A DNA stretch of 64,000 nt from Planctomycetota bacterium (GTDB taxonomy: Bacteria; Planctomycetota; Phycisphaerae; Phycisphaerales; UBA1924): NCBI GenBank assembly GCA_018968885.1, contig JAGWZK010000020.1, forward strand, positions 1 to 64,000, given 5' to 3'. The notes beneath the pieces are model-generated. The model had not been told where the DNA came from, did no database searches, and saw nothing but the letters and a program-made list of their open reading frames with translations. Within the stretch, counting starts at the first letter, position 1, and each line of letters starts with the position of its first letter. Shown piece after piece: positions 28,468 to 37,790 of the stretch. The translations under genes and the position numbers were made by a program.

Positions 28468-29352
28468 ATGGGTCGTGCTCGCGCTGGAATGAGTGGTGTG
28501 GCCAAGGTGTTGGTGCTTTCGATGGTGACGATGCTGCCCCTGGTTGGCGGCTGTGTCGCGCAGGGCGATTGGGACAAACTTTACGAAACCAATCGCACCT
28601 ACAAGGAGCAGTATGAGCAGATGAAGGCGCAACGCGATGAAGCCCTCGCTGCGCTCGATGCGCTGCGTGGTCAGACGACGCGCTCCGAAACCCTCATCTC
28701 ACAGTTGCAGAACGAGAACGCCACGCTGCGTCAGCAGCTTGCTGGCTACGGCGCAAATCTCGATGAACTCAACAAGCGTCTCACCGGTCTGCAGCTCTCC
28801 GCGCTCGATCCCGAGACCGACAAGCTCTTGCGTGAACTTGCCAGCATGTATCCGGACCTCATCACCTATGACCCCGCCACCGGCATGCTCCGCTTCAACA
28901 GCGACATGACGTTTGACTCGGGCTCTGACACGGTCAAGAGCGAGGCAAAGCAGTCCATCGCACGCCTCGCAGAGATTCTCAATACCTCCGCCGCCGCGCC
29001 CTACGAAGTGATCGTCACCGGCCACACCGATTCGCAGCGCATCAGCGCCAACACCGCTCGTCGCTTCCCCAGCAACATGCACCTTTCCTGCGGCCGCGCT
29101 ATCAGCGTTCGCAGCGAGTTGGTCTCGCACGGCGTCCTTGCCGGCAAGGTGCAGGCCGCTGGCTGGGGCGAGTTCCGCCCCGCCGTTCCCAACTCTGGCT
29201 CTGGCAACACGCCCGCTAACCGCCGCGTTGAGATTTTCCTGGCCCGTCCCAAGACCACCGCAAACTTTGATTCCGCAGCTGGCATGACCACTCCCACCAC
29301 CAAGCCCGCGACTCCGGCCCGCTCCGGCGGCTACGACGACATCGTCAAGTGA
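28468..29352 (+). CDS. OmpA/Pal-family peptidoglycan-associated lipoprotein
   Basis: A 294-aa outer-membrane lipoprotein. The signal peptide (VLVLSMVTMLPLVGGC, lipobox Cys near residue 29) is followed by a coiled coil (YEQMKAQRDEALAALDAL to about 110). An OmpA_C domain comes next (SDMTFDSGSDTVKSEAK, VTGHTDSQRIS near 190, NRRVEIFL near 252) that binds peptidoglycan. After it is a Thr/Pro-rich tail. AAGGAG lies about seven bases before ATG 28468. Divergent from the amidohydrolase gene and closed by a strong terminator at 29387-29422, so monocistronic. Confidence 0.92.
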   Translation: MGRARAGMSGVAKVLVLSMVTMLPLVGGCVAQGDWDKLYETNRTYKEQYEQMKAQRDEALAALDALRGQTTRSETLISQLQNENATLRQQLAGYGANLDELNKRLTGLQLSALDPETDKLLRELASMYPDLITYDPATGMLRFNSDMTFDSGSDTVKSEAKQSIARLAEILNTSAAAPYEVIVTGHTDSQRISANTARRFPSNMHLSCGRAISVRSELVSHGVLAGKVQAAGWGEFRPAVPNSGSGNTPANRRVEIFLARPKTTANFDSAAGMTTPTTKPATPARSGGYDDIVK

Positions 29353-29386
29353 TCTTCGCTTGATCTGATGCACCATCAAGATTCAC

Positions 29387-29422
29387 AAGCACCGCGTCGC
29401 ATCGCGCGGTGCTTTGTTTTTT
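29387..29422 (+). terminator. rho-independent terminator of the OmpA/Pal-like gene
   Basis: A 10-bp perfect stem (29387-29396 with 29405-29414), eight-base loop, then a T-run (TTTGTTTTTT). Lies 35 bp past the stop codon. Confidence 0.88.
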
Positions 29423-29441
29423 GTACACATTCAACGAGAAA

Positions 29442-29514
29442 TAGCCCCGCCCGGATTCGAACCGAGGACCAAGCAATTATGAGTCGCCTGCTCTAACCGC
29501 TGAGCTACGGGGCC
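29442..29514 (-). tRNA. tRNA-Ile2 (CAU anticodon, lysidine-type)
   Basis: A 73-nt cloverleaf on the minus strand: acceptor arms GGCCCCG (29508-29514) and CGGGGCT (43-49), A discriminator, T-loop TTCGAAT. The anticodon CAT is encoded at 29479-29481. The anticodon arm GGCGACTCATAATTGC and the following TTGG closely match E. coli ileX-type tRNA and not initiator or elongator tRNA-Met. The C34 should therefore be converted to lysidine by TilS so that it reads AUA. Confidence 0.88.
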
Positions 29515-29688
29515 CCGAACAAGGTTAGGAGGGTAGAAACCTCACGGTGCCGTTCGTCTGCCACCTGATCGGTGCGCATTCGCTCGTGTGCTCTGTCACC
29601 GCTCTGTGAAACAACCCTAAGTCTTCGCGATCTTACAATTGTGGATCAGTCGGTCAGAGACCAGCATGAATCGGAGATTCGAACCAAT

Positions 29689-30174
29689 ATGGCAAACGAG
29701 CAGAAAAGTACTCAATTGCGACTTCGACTGGTCACCAGGAGTGAGCTGCCGCGTATGTTCGAGATTCAGATGGAGCCCGAGAGCAACACCATGGCCGGAA
29801 CCAAACCGCGGACGCGCGAGGTGTTTTTTACCAATTGGGACAAGTACTTTGCGGATGAGCAAATCCGGGCGCGGGTGATTGAAGTACATGGGGAAATTGC
29901 GGGAAGTGTGGCGTGCTTTCAGGCGGATGGGAAGAACTGCCTGGGATACTGGATGGCGAAGGAGTTTTGGGGGAAGGGGCTTGCCTCACGAGCGGTGAAG
30001 ATGTTCCTCGAAGAGGAGACGCGTCGGCCATTGCATGCGACGGCGGCGAGTGCCAACACTGCATCAAGGCGGATTCTGGAAAAGTGCGGGTTTGAATTGG
30101 TGGAAGAGAAGATGGGTGAGGAGACGGAGCGGTTTGTGAAATGCCAGATCGCGGATTATGTTCTGAAGAGCTGA
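29689..30174 (+). CDS. GNAT-family N-acetyltransferase (RimJ/RimL-like)
   Basis: A 161-aa acetyltransferase. Strand-and-loop order fits the RimJ/RimL subgroup: LRLVTRSELPRMFEIQ at the start, RVIEVHGEIAGSVACF near 66, the acetyl-CoA site EFWGKGLASRAVKMFL near 92, and NTASRRILEKCGF near 124, the typical C-terminal helix of this group. The substrate is unknown. ATG 29689 is chosen because the open frame upstream overlaps the spacer after the tRNA and has no domain content. The palindromic terminator at 30206-30232 separates it from the convergent AIM24 gene. Confidence 0.88.
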   Translation: MANEQKSTQLRLRLVTRSELPRMFEIQMEPESNTMAGTKPRTREVFFTNWDKYFADEQIRARVIEVHGEIAGSVACFQADGKNCLGYWMAKEFWGKGLASRAVKMFLEEETRRPLHATAASANTASRRILEKCGFELVEEKMGEETERFVKCQIADYVLKS

Positions 30175-30205
30175 GTTCTGAGTACCAGGTGCCGAGTGAC
30201 GGCGC

Positions 30206-30232
30206 AAAGAAAACACCGCCACGTGGCGGTGT
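30206..30232 (-). terminator. terminator of the AIM24 gene (20-bp perfect palindrome)
   Basis: 30213-30232 is a perfect 20-bp inverted repeat with no loop bases to spare. On the minus strand it is followed by TTTTCTTT. It lies 30 bp after the AIM24 stop. Confidence 0.7.
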
Positions 30233-30261
30233 CATGAGAATTGTGGGGTGATGAGCGGAGA

Positions 30262-31050
30262 TCAGTCGCCGCTGATCAGGTTGCCGAGGCCGCCGAGAAC
30301 GGAGCCCTGTTCGGATTGGCCGCCGCCGCCGGCTGTGGCGACGATGCGATCGGCGAGGCGGTTGAAGGGGAGGGTCTGAAGCCAGACCTTGCCAGGGCCG
30401 CGGAGAAGGACGAAGAAGAGGCCTTCGCCACCGAAGAGCTTGTTCTTGATTCCGGGGACAGTCTGGATGTCGTAGTCGACAGTGGATTCAAAGGCCACGA
30501 GGCAGCCGGTATCTACGCGAAGCGTCTGGCCAGGCGCGAGAGTCTGCTCGATCACTGTGCCGCCGGCGTGGAGGAAAGCGAGGCCCCCGGTGGGTGCGGA
30601 GAGTTTTTGCAGGATGAAGCCCTCACCGCCGAAGAGGCCAGCGCCGAACTTTCGGGTGAAAGCGATGCCGACATCCACGCCACGAGCAGCGCAGAGGAAA
30701 GAGTCCTTTTGGCAGAGGAGTTCGCCGCGATGTGCTGCGAGATCGATGGGGACGATCTTGCCTGGGACGGGTGCGGAGAAGGAGACATCGGCACGCCTGG
30801 GGCCTTCGTTGGCGAAGAAAGTGATGAAGAAGGAGTCGCCGGTGAGGGCACGCTTGCCAGCTTCAAAAAGTTTGCCGAAGATGCTGCCGCCCTGGCCGCC
30901 CTTCATAGAGAGATGGGTGGCCATCGTGATGCCATCCTGCATGTAGAGGAAGGCGCCAGCTTCGGCAACGCACGCCTCGCCGGGATCGAGCGTGATGATG
31001 ACGGCCTGGAGATCGTCGCCGATGATGCGGTACTCGATGATGTCTGCCAT
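30262..31050 (-). CDS. AIM24 / TIGR00266 family protein
   Basis: A 262-aa soluble beta-rich protein of the family named after yeast AIM24. Recognisable segments are EYRIIGDDLQAVIITLDPGE at the start, AEAGAFLYMQDGI near 28, GGSIFGKLFEAGKRALTG near 53, GFILQKL and GPGKVWLQTLP near 215. The C-terminus ends in a Gly-rich tail. Members are common and uncharacterised in bacteria; in yeast the homologue is mitochondrial. ATG 31050 starts right at the domain. Possibly co-transcribed with the membrane-protein gene 113 bp upstream. Confidence 0.88.
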   Translation of the reverse strand: MADIIEYRIIGDDLQAVIITLDPGEACVAEAGAFLYMQDGITMATHLSMKGGQGGSIFGKLFEAGKRALTGDSFFITFFANEGPRRADVSFSAPVPGKIVPIDLAAHRGELLCQKDSFLCAARGVDVGIAFTRKFGAGLFGGEGFILQKLSAPTGGLAFLHAGGTVIEQTLAPGQTLRVDTGCLVAFESTVDYDIQTVPGIKNKLFGGEGLFFVLLRGPGKVWLQTLPFNRLADRIVATAGGGGQSEQGSVLGGLGNLISGD

Positions 31051-31163
31051 GTGAATTCCCTTGTGTTGGGCGCAGGCGAACCTGCGCGACGAGCGTACGC
31101 GGAATGTCGGCAGATTGTTCGGAGATGTGGTGGCGGAGTTTCAGGATGCAGCGGCGACTGAAA

Positions 31164-32030
31164 TCAGGTGATGCGCTGGTCGGCGTACTTCTTCTTCAGG
31201 CGTGAGTAGTAGAGCCCCATGCAGATGATGATGAGGATGACGACGCCGAGGCCGACGATCAGGGAAAGCGGATTGTTGGGATCAAAGAAGGGGATTTTGC
31301 GAATCGCTTTACCGAGGTAGAACATCGAGCCATTGCCCAGGAGTGTGCCGACGATGATGGCGAGCATGACACTGGTGCGGGACATGCCCAGGAGTTGGCC
31401 AAAGAGGGCGCCAGCGACAGAGCCGGTGGCGGCGATGGGAAACATCACGAACGCGGCGAGTCCGATGAAACTGAAGCGACGCATCCATGGTTGGACACGC
31501 ATGAAGAATTCACCCTCTTCTCGGAGTTTGAGGAGGGCGGGACCGAGCTTGGGAATCTTAAAGAGAAATCCTGCGTGAAAAACCAGCAGCGTTGCGGCGA
31601 AGAGGTCCATGAAGGTGACCATGGTGAAGAGCTCGCCGCTGGTCATGAAGGAGAATTTGCGGGCGGTTTCGCTCGCGTACTCGGCAGCATCTGCAACGGA
31701 ATCTGGTTTCTGATCGCTGCCGAAAAGGATGACGAATCGGCCTAGGCCGAAGAAGGCGGCCAGAGCCGCGCCGAGAAGCTTGAGGGCAAAGGCCTCGCCC
31801 TTGATCACAATGATGGTGGTGATGACGCCGGCAGCAATCAGAAACGGACCAATGAGTGTGGACCACCAGGTGATTGGGTACTGGCGTTTGAAATCTTCGC
31901 CAAAGCGAGTTTCGCGGTGGTAGAGATCGTCGTTGGGAGTAGGCGCGTGCGTGCCGGGGCGATCGACAATGGGATCGCTGGAGCCAGCGGGGCGCGAGGG
32001 GAGGGAGGATGGAGTGGTGGGGGTTGTCAA
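31164..32030 (-). CDS. small-multidrug-export-like membrane protein
   Basis: A 288-aa integral membrane protein with about six helices: STLIGPFLIAAGVITTIIVI near 56, ALKLLGAALAAFFGLGRFVI near 80, then others near 140, 192, 222 and 258. The segment FPIAATGSVAGALFGQLLGM near 205 followed by GNGSMFYLG resembles the small multi-drug export protein family. That family name is historical and transport is not proven. The N-terminal 45 residues are Pro/Thr-rich and disordered. The start is a TTG at 32030; no in-frame ATG precedes the first helix. Follows aspS on the same strand with a 102-bp gap. Confidence 0.65.
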   Translation of the reverse strand: MTTPTTPSSLPSRPAGSSDPIVDRPGTHAPTPNDDLYHRETRFGEDFKRQYPITWWSTLIGPFLIAAGVITTIIVIKGEAFALKLLGAALAAFFGLGRFVILFGSDQKPDSVADAAEYASETARKFSFMTSGELFTMVTFMDLFAATLLVFHAGFLFKIPKLGPALLKLREEGEFFMRVQPWMRRFSFIGLAAFVMFPIAATGSVAGALFGQLLGMSRTSVMLAIIVGTLLGNGSMFYLGKAIRKIPFFDPNNPLSLIVGLGVVILIIICMGLYYSRLKKKYADQRIT

Positions 32031-32132
32031 TGTTCGGTCATGGTGGTGTCGGGCACGTGGGAGGGGCTTCGACCCGGCGCGGAGTTTGGATGCCGCGGCG
32101 AGGGGTTGGTTCTCATTTGTAAGAACCGCTGA

Positions 32133-33986
32133 TCAGTTCTGCGGCACAAAGGTGCTCTTGACGTGAACGTCTTTGAGCTGGTCTTCGGTGGCCTTGCTGG
32201 GTGCGCTGGTCATGAGGTCTTGACCGGTCTGGGTCTTTGGGAAGGCGATGACATCGCGGATGTTGCTGGTGCCGACGAAGTTCATCACCAGGCGGTCGAG
32301 GCCGAAGGCGATGCCTGCGTGCGGTGGCGCGCCATAGGAAAGGGCTTCCAGGAGGAAGCTGAACTTTTCCTTGGCCTGCTCAGGTGTGAGACCCAAGAGC
32401 TGGAAGACCTTGGACTGCACAGCGCGATCGTGGATACGCACGCTGCCACCGGCGATCTCCTGACCGTTGAGGACGATGTCGTAACCGGCCGAGACGATGG
32501 ACTCGATGGTGACATCGTCGTTGACATCGGCATCGACGAAGGCCTTGGCCTGGTCATCGCGTGGCGCGGTGAAGGGGTGGTGCATGGCGATCCAGCGGCC
32601 GGATTCCTTGTCCTTTTCGAACATCGGGAAGTCGACGACAATGAGGAAATTCCAGGGGCCGCCTTCGGAACCGGGCTTGGGGACGATGCCAATATCGCGG
32701 GCGACCTTTTGACGCAATTCGCCGAGGGACTTGGTGGCGATGGGGTAGAGGTCAGAGACAAAGAGGATCGTGTCGCCGGGCTGCAGGCCAAGCGCGGCGA
32801 AGAGCTCGGCCTTCACGGGCTCCAAGAACTTGGCGATGCCAGTTTCAAAGGCGCCAGCGGCGTTCACCTTGGTGACTGCGCAGCCACCAGCGCCGAAGCC
32901 GCGAACGAATTCGTTGTAGCCGTCGGTGAGCTTGCGGGTGAGCTTTTCGGCACCACCGGGGACGCGGATGGCCTTGACCACGCCGCGACCGGAGTTGAAC
33001 TTGGGACGATCCTGACCTTTGGCCAGGACATCTTTGAAGAAGGCAACATCGGTCTTTGCCGCGATTTCGGAGATGTCGGTGATTTCGAGGCCGTAGCGTG
33101 TGTCAGGGCGATCGATGCCGAAACGCTCCATCGCTTCGCGATAGGGCATCTTCTGAATCGGCGGGACGTCGTAGCCGGTGATGTCCTTCCACAGGCGGCG
33201 GACGAACCCTTCCATCATGTCCATCACGTGTTCGCGGCGGACGAAGGCCATCTCCAAGTCGATCTGGGTGAACTCGGCCTGACGGTCAGCGCGAGGATCC
33301 TCATCGCGGAAGCAGCGGCAGATCTGCATGTAGCGATCGCAGCCGGCGACCATGAGGATCTGCTTGAAGAGCTGGGGGCTCTGGGGCAATGCGTACCAAG
33401 AGCCGGGGACGTTGCGGCTGGGGACGAGGAATTCGCGAGCGCCTTCGGGTGTGCTCTTATAGAGAATGGGGGTTTCGATTTCGAGGAAACCGTTCTCATC
33501 GAAATAGCGACGGGTGGATTGATAGACCTTGTGGCGGATGCCGAGGATCTTTTGCATCGTGGGACGACGCAGGTCGATGTAGCGGTACTTGCCGCGGATG
33601 TCTTCATTGGCAAGCTTGCCACCGGTGCCGGTGTCATCGGGGATGAAGGGGAGGGGATCGGTCTTGTTCAGCAGTTCGAACTTGGTGACGACGATCTCGA
33701 TCTTGCCGGTGTCGAGCTTGGGGTTGGGGCCACCGACGCGGATGCGCACGGTGCCCTGGACGGCGATGACATCTTCGCTGCGGAGGTGGTCGGCAACTTC
33801 CATGATCTCTTTGGCGAGGTCAGCACCATCAAAGACGACCTGGGTGAGGCCGAAGCGGTCGCGCATGTCGATGAAGGTGAGGCCGGTGCCGTGGCCGCGA
33901 TAGGCGTTGACCCAGCCGTTGAGGCGGACGGTCTGGCCGACGTGGGATTCGCGAAGTTCGCCGCAGGTGTGTGTCCGCCGAAGCAT
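32133..33986 (-). CDS. aspS: aspartate--tRNA ligase
   Basis: Charges tRNA-Asp (and tRNA-Asn in non-discriminating forms) with aspartate. The 617-aa bacterial-type enzyme has an N-terminal OB-fold (THTCGELRESHVGQTVRLNG), then the class II core with motif 2 (CFRDEDPRADRQAEFTQIDL near 230). A GAD insertion domain lies around residues 310-440, and motif 3 at the C-terminus (GIAFGLDRLVM). ATG 33986 (MLRRTHTC) is chosen; an upstream ATG at 34022 adds 12 residues without homology. Whether it is discriminating cannot be told from this window. Confidence 0.97.
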   Translation of the reverse strand: MLRRTHTCGELRESHVGQTVRLNGWVNAYRGHGTGLTFIDMRDRFGLTQVVFDGADLAKEIMEVADHLRSEDVIAVQGTVRIRVGGPNPKLDTGKIEIVVTKFELLNKTDPLPFIPDDTGTGGKLANEDIRGKYRYIDLRRPTMQKILGIRHKVYQSTRRYFDENGFLEIETPILYKSTPEGAREFLVPSRNVPGSWYALPQSPQLFKQILMVAGCDRYMQICRCFRDEDPRADRQAEFTQIDLEMAFVRREHVMDMMEGFVRRLWKDITGYDVPPIQKMPYREAMERFGIDRPDTRYGLEITDISEIAAKTDVAFFKDVLAKGQDRPKFNSGRGVVKAIRVPGGAEKLTRKLTDGYNEFVRGFGAGGCAVTKVNAAGAFETGIAKFLEPVKAELFAALGLQPGDTILFVSDLYPIATKSLGELRQKVARDIGIVPKPGSEGGPWNFLIVVDFPMFEKDKESGRWIAMHHPFTAPRDDQAKAFVDADVNDDVTIESIVSAGYDIVLNGQEIAGGSVRIHDRAVQSKVFQLLGLTPEQAKEKFSFLLEALSYGAPPHAGIAFGLDRLVMNFVGTSNIRDVIAFPKTQTGQDLMTSAPSKATEDQLKDVHVKSTFVPQN

Positions 33987-34264
33987 GAGATGAGGCCCTT
34001 CCGTGGTGACCACGAGCCGCATCGGGGCAGCCCGGGGGAGGTTTGGTGCGAGAAAAGATGGCGAGTATAGGTTTGGTGGGTGAGGGAGGCGGCGTTTTGG
34101 ATGGGATTTGGAGGGGTAGGGGGTGGCGAAAGACAGAACAGGCGCGATCGGTGCCACTCGCCCCAGTCGTTGTGAGCTTAATTTTTCCCAGGGTTCTTTT
34201 TGGCACTCACTATGACGGCTAACATTTTGCCCTGATTTAGTCCATTAGAACGTGAGTATTTCGC

Positions 34265-34966
34265 ATGAATCAAGAACCATACTCCGGATTCAAAGTCACC
34301 GACCAGGAATTTGCGGACAATCCAGATCCACGTGTTCCATGTGTCCTCTTATTGGATACTTCTTCCTCTATGTCGGGTGGACCGATTGCAGAACTTAATC
34401 TCGGGCTGCAACAGTATCGTGACGAACTTCTGATGGACAACCTCGCGTCGCGACGGGTGGAGGTCGCGATCTTCCGCTTCGGTGGTGACGTTGAGCTCGA
34501 GCGAGACTTCGTCACTGCTCGACAGTTCGACCCCCCGGCACTACACGCGAGTGGTCACACCCCGATGGCAGAAGCCATCATGTGGGGCATCAAACACCTT
34601 GAGGAACGAAAAGCGACGTACCAGTCGAACGGCGTCGCCTACTACCGGCCTTGGATATTCCTGATCACCGACGGAGAACCAACGGACGGCGACGATGCAT
34701 GGAGGGTGGCTTGCGAGGCCGTCCGACTTGGGGAACAACAGAAGAAGTTCACGTTCTTCGCGGTGGGCACTGGCGCAGCCAACTACGACAAGCTGCGGCA
34801 GTTGTCCCCGACTCGCCAACCGCTTCGACTCAAAGGCATCGCGTTCCGCGAGATGTTTCGGTGGCTGTCAAACTCGCAGTCACGAGTCTCGCAGTCGCAG
34901 GTCGGCACCAACATCGCGCTCCCGCCAGCAACTGGCGATGGCGGATGGGCCGATGTTCCAACCTGA
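34265..34966 (+). CDS. YegL-like VWA (TerY-type) protein
   Basis: A 233-aa stand-alone von Willebrand A domain. The metal-ion-dependent adhesion site is intact: DTSSSM near residue 31, the Thr in SGHTPMAEAI near 99, and ITDGEPTDG near 136. Length and neighbours match E. coli YegL (about 220 aa). In the known TerY-phosphorylation triads a VWA protein, a PP2C phosphatase and a kinase are encoded together, and the VWA protein is thought to be a scaffold or target. The next gene starts three bases after the stop. The more even A/T content of this block differs from the flanking aspS and thiolase genes. Confidence 0.88.
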   Translation: MNQEPYSGFKVTDQEFADNPDPRVPCVLLLDTSSSMSGGPIAELNLGLQQYRDELLMDNLASRRVEVAIFRFGGDVELERDFVTARQFDPPALHASGHTPMAEAIMWGIKHLEERKATYQSNGVAYYRPWIFLITDGEPTDGDDAWRVACEAVRLGEQQKKFTFFAVGTGAANYDKLRQLSPTRQPLRLKGIAFREMFRWLSNSQSRVSQSQVGTNIALPPATGDGGWADVPT

Positions 34967-34969
34967 ATC

Positions 34970-35740
34970 ATGCGACCGTGGCGCGTAGCTCAGGCAGCCG
35001 CATTAGGCACCAGCCACCTTGCTGACTCGGTCCCGTGCCAGGACTCGCACCTGGTGGACTTTGTGGTCGCAGGTGAGCGGGCGAAGTGGCTCCTCGTTGC
35101 CGTGGCTGATGGTGCGGGCTCGGCTTCGCTGTCACACTTGGGCTCGCGCATAGCGTGCACGACGGCAATCCTGCATCTGAAATCGAATTCCGACGCCCTC
35201 GCCAATGCTGAGACAGCGAGAGAGTGTGTCCGGCAGTGTTTCTTCGCAGCGCTGCGCGAAGTTGAGGATCTAGCCAAGCGCGAGGGGGCATCCCTGCGAG
35301 AGTTTGCGACGACGCTACAAGTTGCTGTCATTGGGGATCAGTATTCCGTCTTCGGACAGGTGGGTGACGGCGCAATCGTCTGGGGAGAGCCGGGCGAACT
35401 TCACGTTGCGCATTGGCCCGACCAAGCGGCACTCAACCTGACCGACTTCATCACCAGCGCCCCGCTTTCGGAAACACTGCAGATCGCTATCGCACATAAG
35501 GCAATCCGTCGCGTCGCGTGCATGACAGATGGACTTGCTCCCTTGTTGCTCGACTTTCGCACAAAGGGCCCTCATGGTCCGGCGTTCGAACGTCTGTTCG
35601 CCACATGTACAGCCGCGCCCGATCCGTCGGATCTATCGGAAGACCTCGCTAGATTCCTGGACTCACCACAGGTTAACCACCGCACCGATGATGACAAGAC
35701 TCTCGTACTTGCCGTGCGCGACCAAGAGGGTGACGCGTGA
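34970..35740 (+). CDS. YegK-like PP2C-type protein phosphatase
   Basis: A 256-aa metal-dependent Ser/Thr phosphatase expected to reverse phosphorylation by the kinase encoded next. Metal-binding aspartates are visible in VAVADGAGSA near residue 46, FGQVGDGAIVWG near 124, CMTDGLAPLL near 183 and RTDDDKTLVLAV near 240. Length matches YegK (about 250 aa). Starts three bases after the VWA gene; its stop overlaps the GTG start of the kinase gene (GTGA), so the three genes form a tight operon. Confidence 0.9.
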   Translation: MRPWRVAQAAALGTSHLADSVPCQDSHLVDFVVAGERAKWLLVAVADGAGSASLSHLGSRIACTTAILHLKSNSDALANAETARECVRQCFFAALREVEDLAKREGASLREFATTLQVAVIGDQYSVFGQVGDGAIVWGEPGELHVAHWPDQAALNLTDFITSAPLSETLQIAIAHKAIRRVACMTDGLAPLLLDFRTKGPHGPAFERLFATCTAAPDPSDLSEDLARFLDSPQVNHRTDDDKTLVLAVRDQEGDA

Positions 35741-37755
35741 GTCTGGCTCGCCTCAGCACCGGGCAGGAACTCTCCCTTGGCCGCAAACTCGCGGAGGGCG
35801 GTGAGGGACGAATCCACGAACTCAACGGCACTGGCGATCGCCTTGTGAAGTTGTACCACAAGCCCGTGGATGACCTGCGGCACCGCAAGTTGGTTGCGAT
35901 GGCACAGATACGTACTGCTGCGCTCGAAGCGGTTTCCGCATGGCCGGTCGATCTCGCATACAACTCAAGTGAGGAATGCATCGGCTTTGTGATGCCTCGC
36001 ATCAGCGGCCCGGGCATCATCGACAAACTCTCGCACCCTGCGGAGCAGCGCATCGCGTTCGGAACGATCGACTACGGGTTCCTCGTCCATGTGGCGATGA
36101 ATCTGATGCGTGCGGCTTCGACTTTGCATGCTTCCGGTTGCGTAATCGGAGATGTGAACGAGAGCAATGTTTACATTCTAGACGATGGCACGGTGCGGTT
36201 CATCGACGTCGACTCCTTTCAGGTGCAGCACAATGGTGTCTTGTTCCCGTGTGAAGTCGGCACGCCGATCTATACGGCGCCTGAGTTGCAGGGCGCGAAC
36301 TTCCGCGAAGTGACACGAACGCCCATCCACGACATTTTTGGGCTCTCGGTTCTTGTCTTCCAGCTTCTTGTACAAGGCTGTCACCCTTTCGCGGGCGTAC
36401 CGATAGACGGCAGAGGACGCACAATCGAAGAAGCGATTCGCGAAGGGCTATACGCCTATTCGGATCACAGACGGAAACAAGTGTCCCCACCGCCTGACCG
36501 ACTTTCAGTGTCGGCACTCGGTGAACTGGGCGACTTTTTCGAGCGATCATTTTTGGGATGCCAACGCCCTACGGCGGCAGAATGGATGAATGCGCTCGAC
36601 CGTACTCGCGGTAAACTCAGACGCTGTGCAAAGAATCCCCGTCATAAGTTTTTGTATGACTGCGGCGTTTGTCCACTTTGCCGACTACTTCGCGACCCAT
36701 TCCCGCACTACGGAGAAGTCGAAACACGCCCGATCGATTTGGGTGAACTTTCGATCGGCGACTTGATTCGCCAAGCCGGACAACTACCAACTCTTCGACC
36801 TCTTGGAGAACGGTGCGGCGAGCCCGACATTCTCGCATACGAGCGATCCGTGCCGACAAGCCTACCCAATCCGCCTTCGCCTGCCTCAATGATTGCGCGG
36901 CCCAAGCAGGATTCGAAACTAGGTACAGCAGGTGGGTGCCTCCTATTCATTGGATTCGTGTTTCTGTTCATCCTCCCACCGGTAGGTATCGCTGGCATTT
37001 TCCTTGGAGTCGTGTTGCTGTTCGTGAGGGTGTTGCAATCGAACGCGGAGACGAGGGCGCACTCAGATGCTGTAGCCCGTGCGCAATCCGAATTCAAATC
37101 CCGATACGAAGCGGCCAAACAGGCCCATGAAATGCGTAGGCATTCTGCGCTGAGTGCGATTGACCAACTGACTCGAATCGAGTCGGAGGCAAGAGATTTG
37201 GAACACTTAGCCAATGACACTCTTCATCAACTTGGTCAACAAATCAAAGACACAAGCAAATGGCTGTCAATTGCCCATAAAACGCTTGAAGCAGAACTAA
37301 ACAATGCTGATGTCGATTTTCGAAACGAGCAGTTAACTAGGTATTTACAGAGATACATGATTTCCAGTGCTTCTATTCCCGATATCGGACCCTCAAGAAA
37401 GGCGGTTCTTGCATCATTTGGCATTGAAACCGCTGCCGATATCGACAGGAAAATCATTCACACGATTCCGGGGTTTGGCCGACGATTGACCGATCACTTG
37501 ATTTACTGGAGAATGAGTTGCGAAAAACACGCACCCTCGTTCAATGCCGCCAAAGCCCCAGTCGACTGGCTGAATCGCATTCGATCGCGGCATAGTGTTG
37601 ATATTGCGGATAAGACCGCAACATTGCGAACGTTAATTAGCGAGTATCGCACTACCCATAGATCCTACGAGAATCGTTTCGCGGTGACAGCAGCGGAACT
37701 TGACCGTATACGGCAGAAGTGCCGTGCATCTCTTCAAGCAGTCAAGACTGGCTAA
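35737..37755 (+). CDS. YegI-like membrane Ser/Thr protein kinase with zinc ribbon and HhH
   Basis: A 672-aa kinase. The kinase domain (about 10-285) has a Gly-rich loop LAEGGEGRIHEL, the ATP-lysine in LVKLYHK, catalytic loop VIGDVNESNV near 141, and IDVDSFQV in place of DFG, typical of this kinase group. CVGTPIY-like activation segment: CEVGTPIYTAPEL. A four-cysteine zinc-ribbon-like segment (CAKN...CGVCPLC) lies near 297-314. Two hydrophobic helices follow near 397-430, then a coiled coil (about 440-540). A helix-hairpin-helix comes near 545-600 (IPDIGPSRKAVLASFGI, IPGFGRRL). Domain order and length match E. coli YegI (about 650 aa). GTG start overlapping the phosphatase stop. The last 800 bases are noticeably AT-richer than the flanks. 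Confidence 0.88.
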   Translation: MSLARLSTGQELSLGRKLAEGGEGRIHELNGTGDRLVKLYHKPVDDLRHRKLVAMAQIRTAALEAVSAWPVDLAYNSSEECIGFVMPRISGPGIIDKLSHPAEQRIAFGTIDYGFLVHVAMNLMRAASTLHASGCVIGDVNESNVYILDDGTVRFIDVDSFQVQHNGVLFPCEVGTPIYTAPELQGANFREVTRTPIHDIFGLSVLVFQLLVQGCHPFAGVPIDGRGRTIEEAIREGLYAYSDHRRKQVSPPPDRLSVSALGELGDFFERSFLGCQRPTAAEWMNALDRTRGKLRRCAKNPRHKFLYDCGVCPLCRLLRDPFPHYGEVETRPIDLGELSIGDLIRQAGQLPTLRPLGERCGEPDILAYERSVPTSLPNPPSPASMIARPKQDSKLGTAGGCLLFIGFVFLFILPPVGIAGIFLGVVLLFVRVLQSNAETRAHSDAVARAQSEFKSRYEAAKQAHEMRRHSALSAIDQLTRIESEARDLEHLANDTLHQLGQQIKDTSKWLSIAHKTLEAELNNADVDFRNEQLTRYLQRYMISSASIPDIGPSRKAVLASFGIETAADIDRKIIHTIPGFGRRLTDHLIYWRMSCEKHAPSFNAAKAPVDWLNRIRSRHSVDIADKTATLRTLISEYRTTHRSYENRFAVTAAELDRIRQKCRASLQAVKTG

Positions 37756-37790
37756 GAGCTACTCCAGTACTGCGTAACCTGTTGGTTTGA

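Noticed and set aside
29400..29600. A chromosomal replication origin at the skew change
   Set aside because: No dnaA, dnaN, gidA or DnaA-box cluster is nearby, and the skew reverts within about 20-25 kb, which fits a local inversion better.
32163..34070. A 635-codon open frame on the + strand opposite aspS
   Set aside because: It is the antisense shadow of aspS, whose motifs and length are canonical; the translation has no domain and is rich in Gly/Ala/Asp from the complementary codons.
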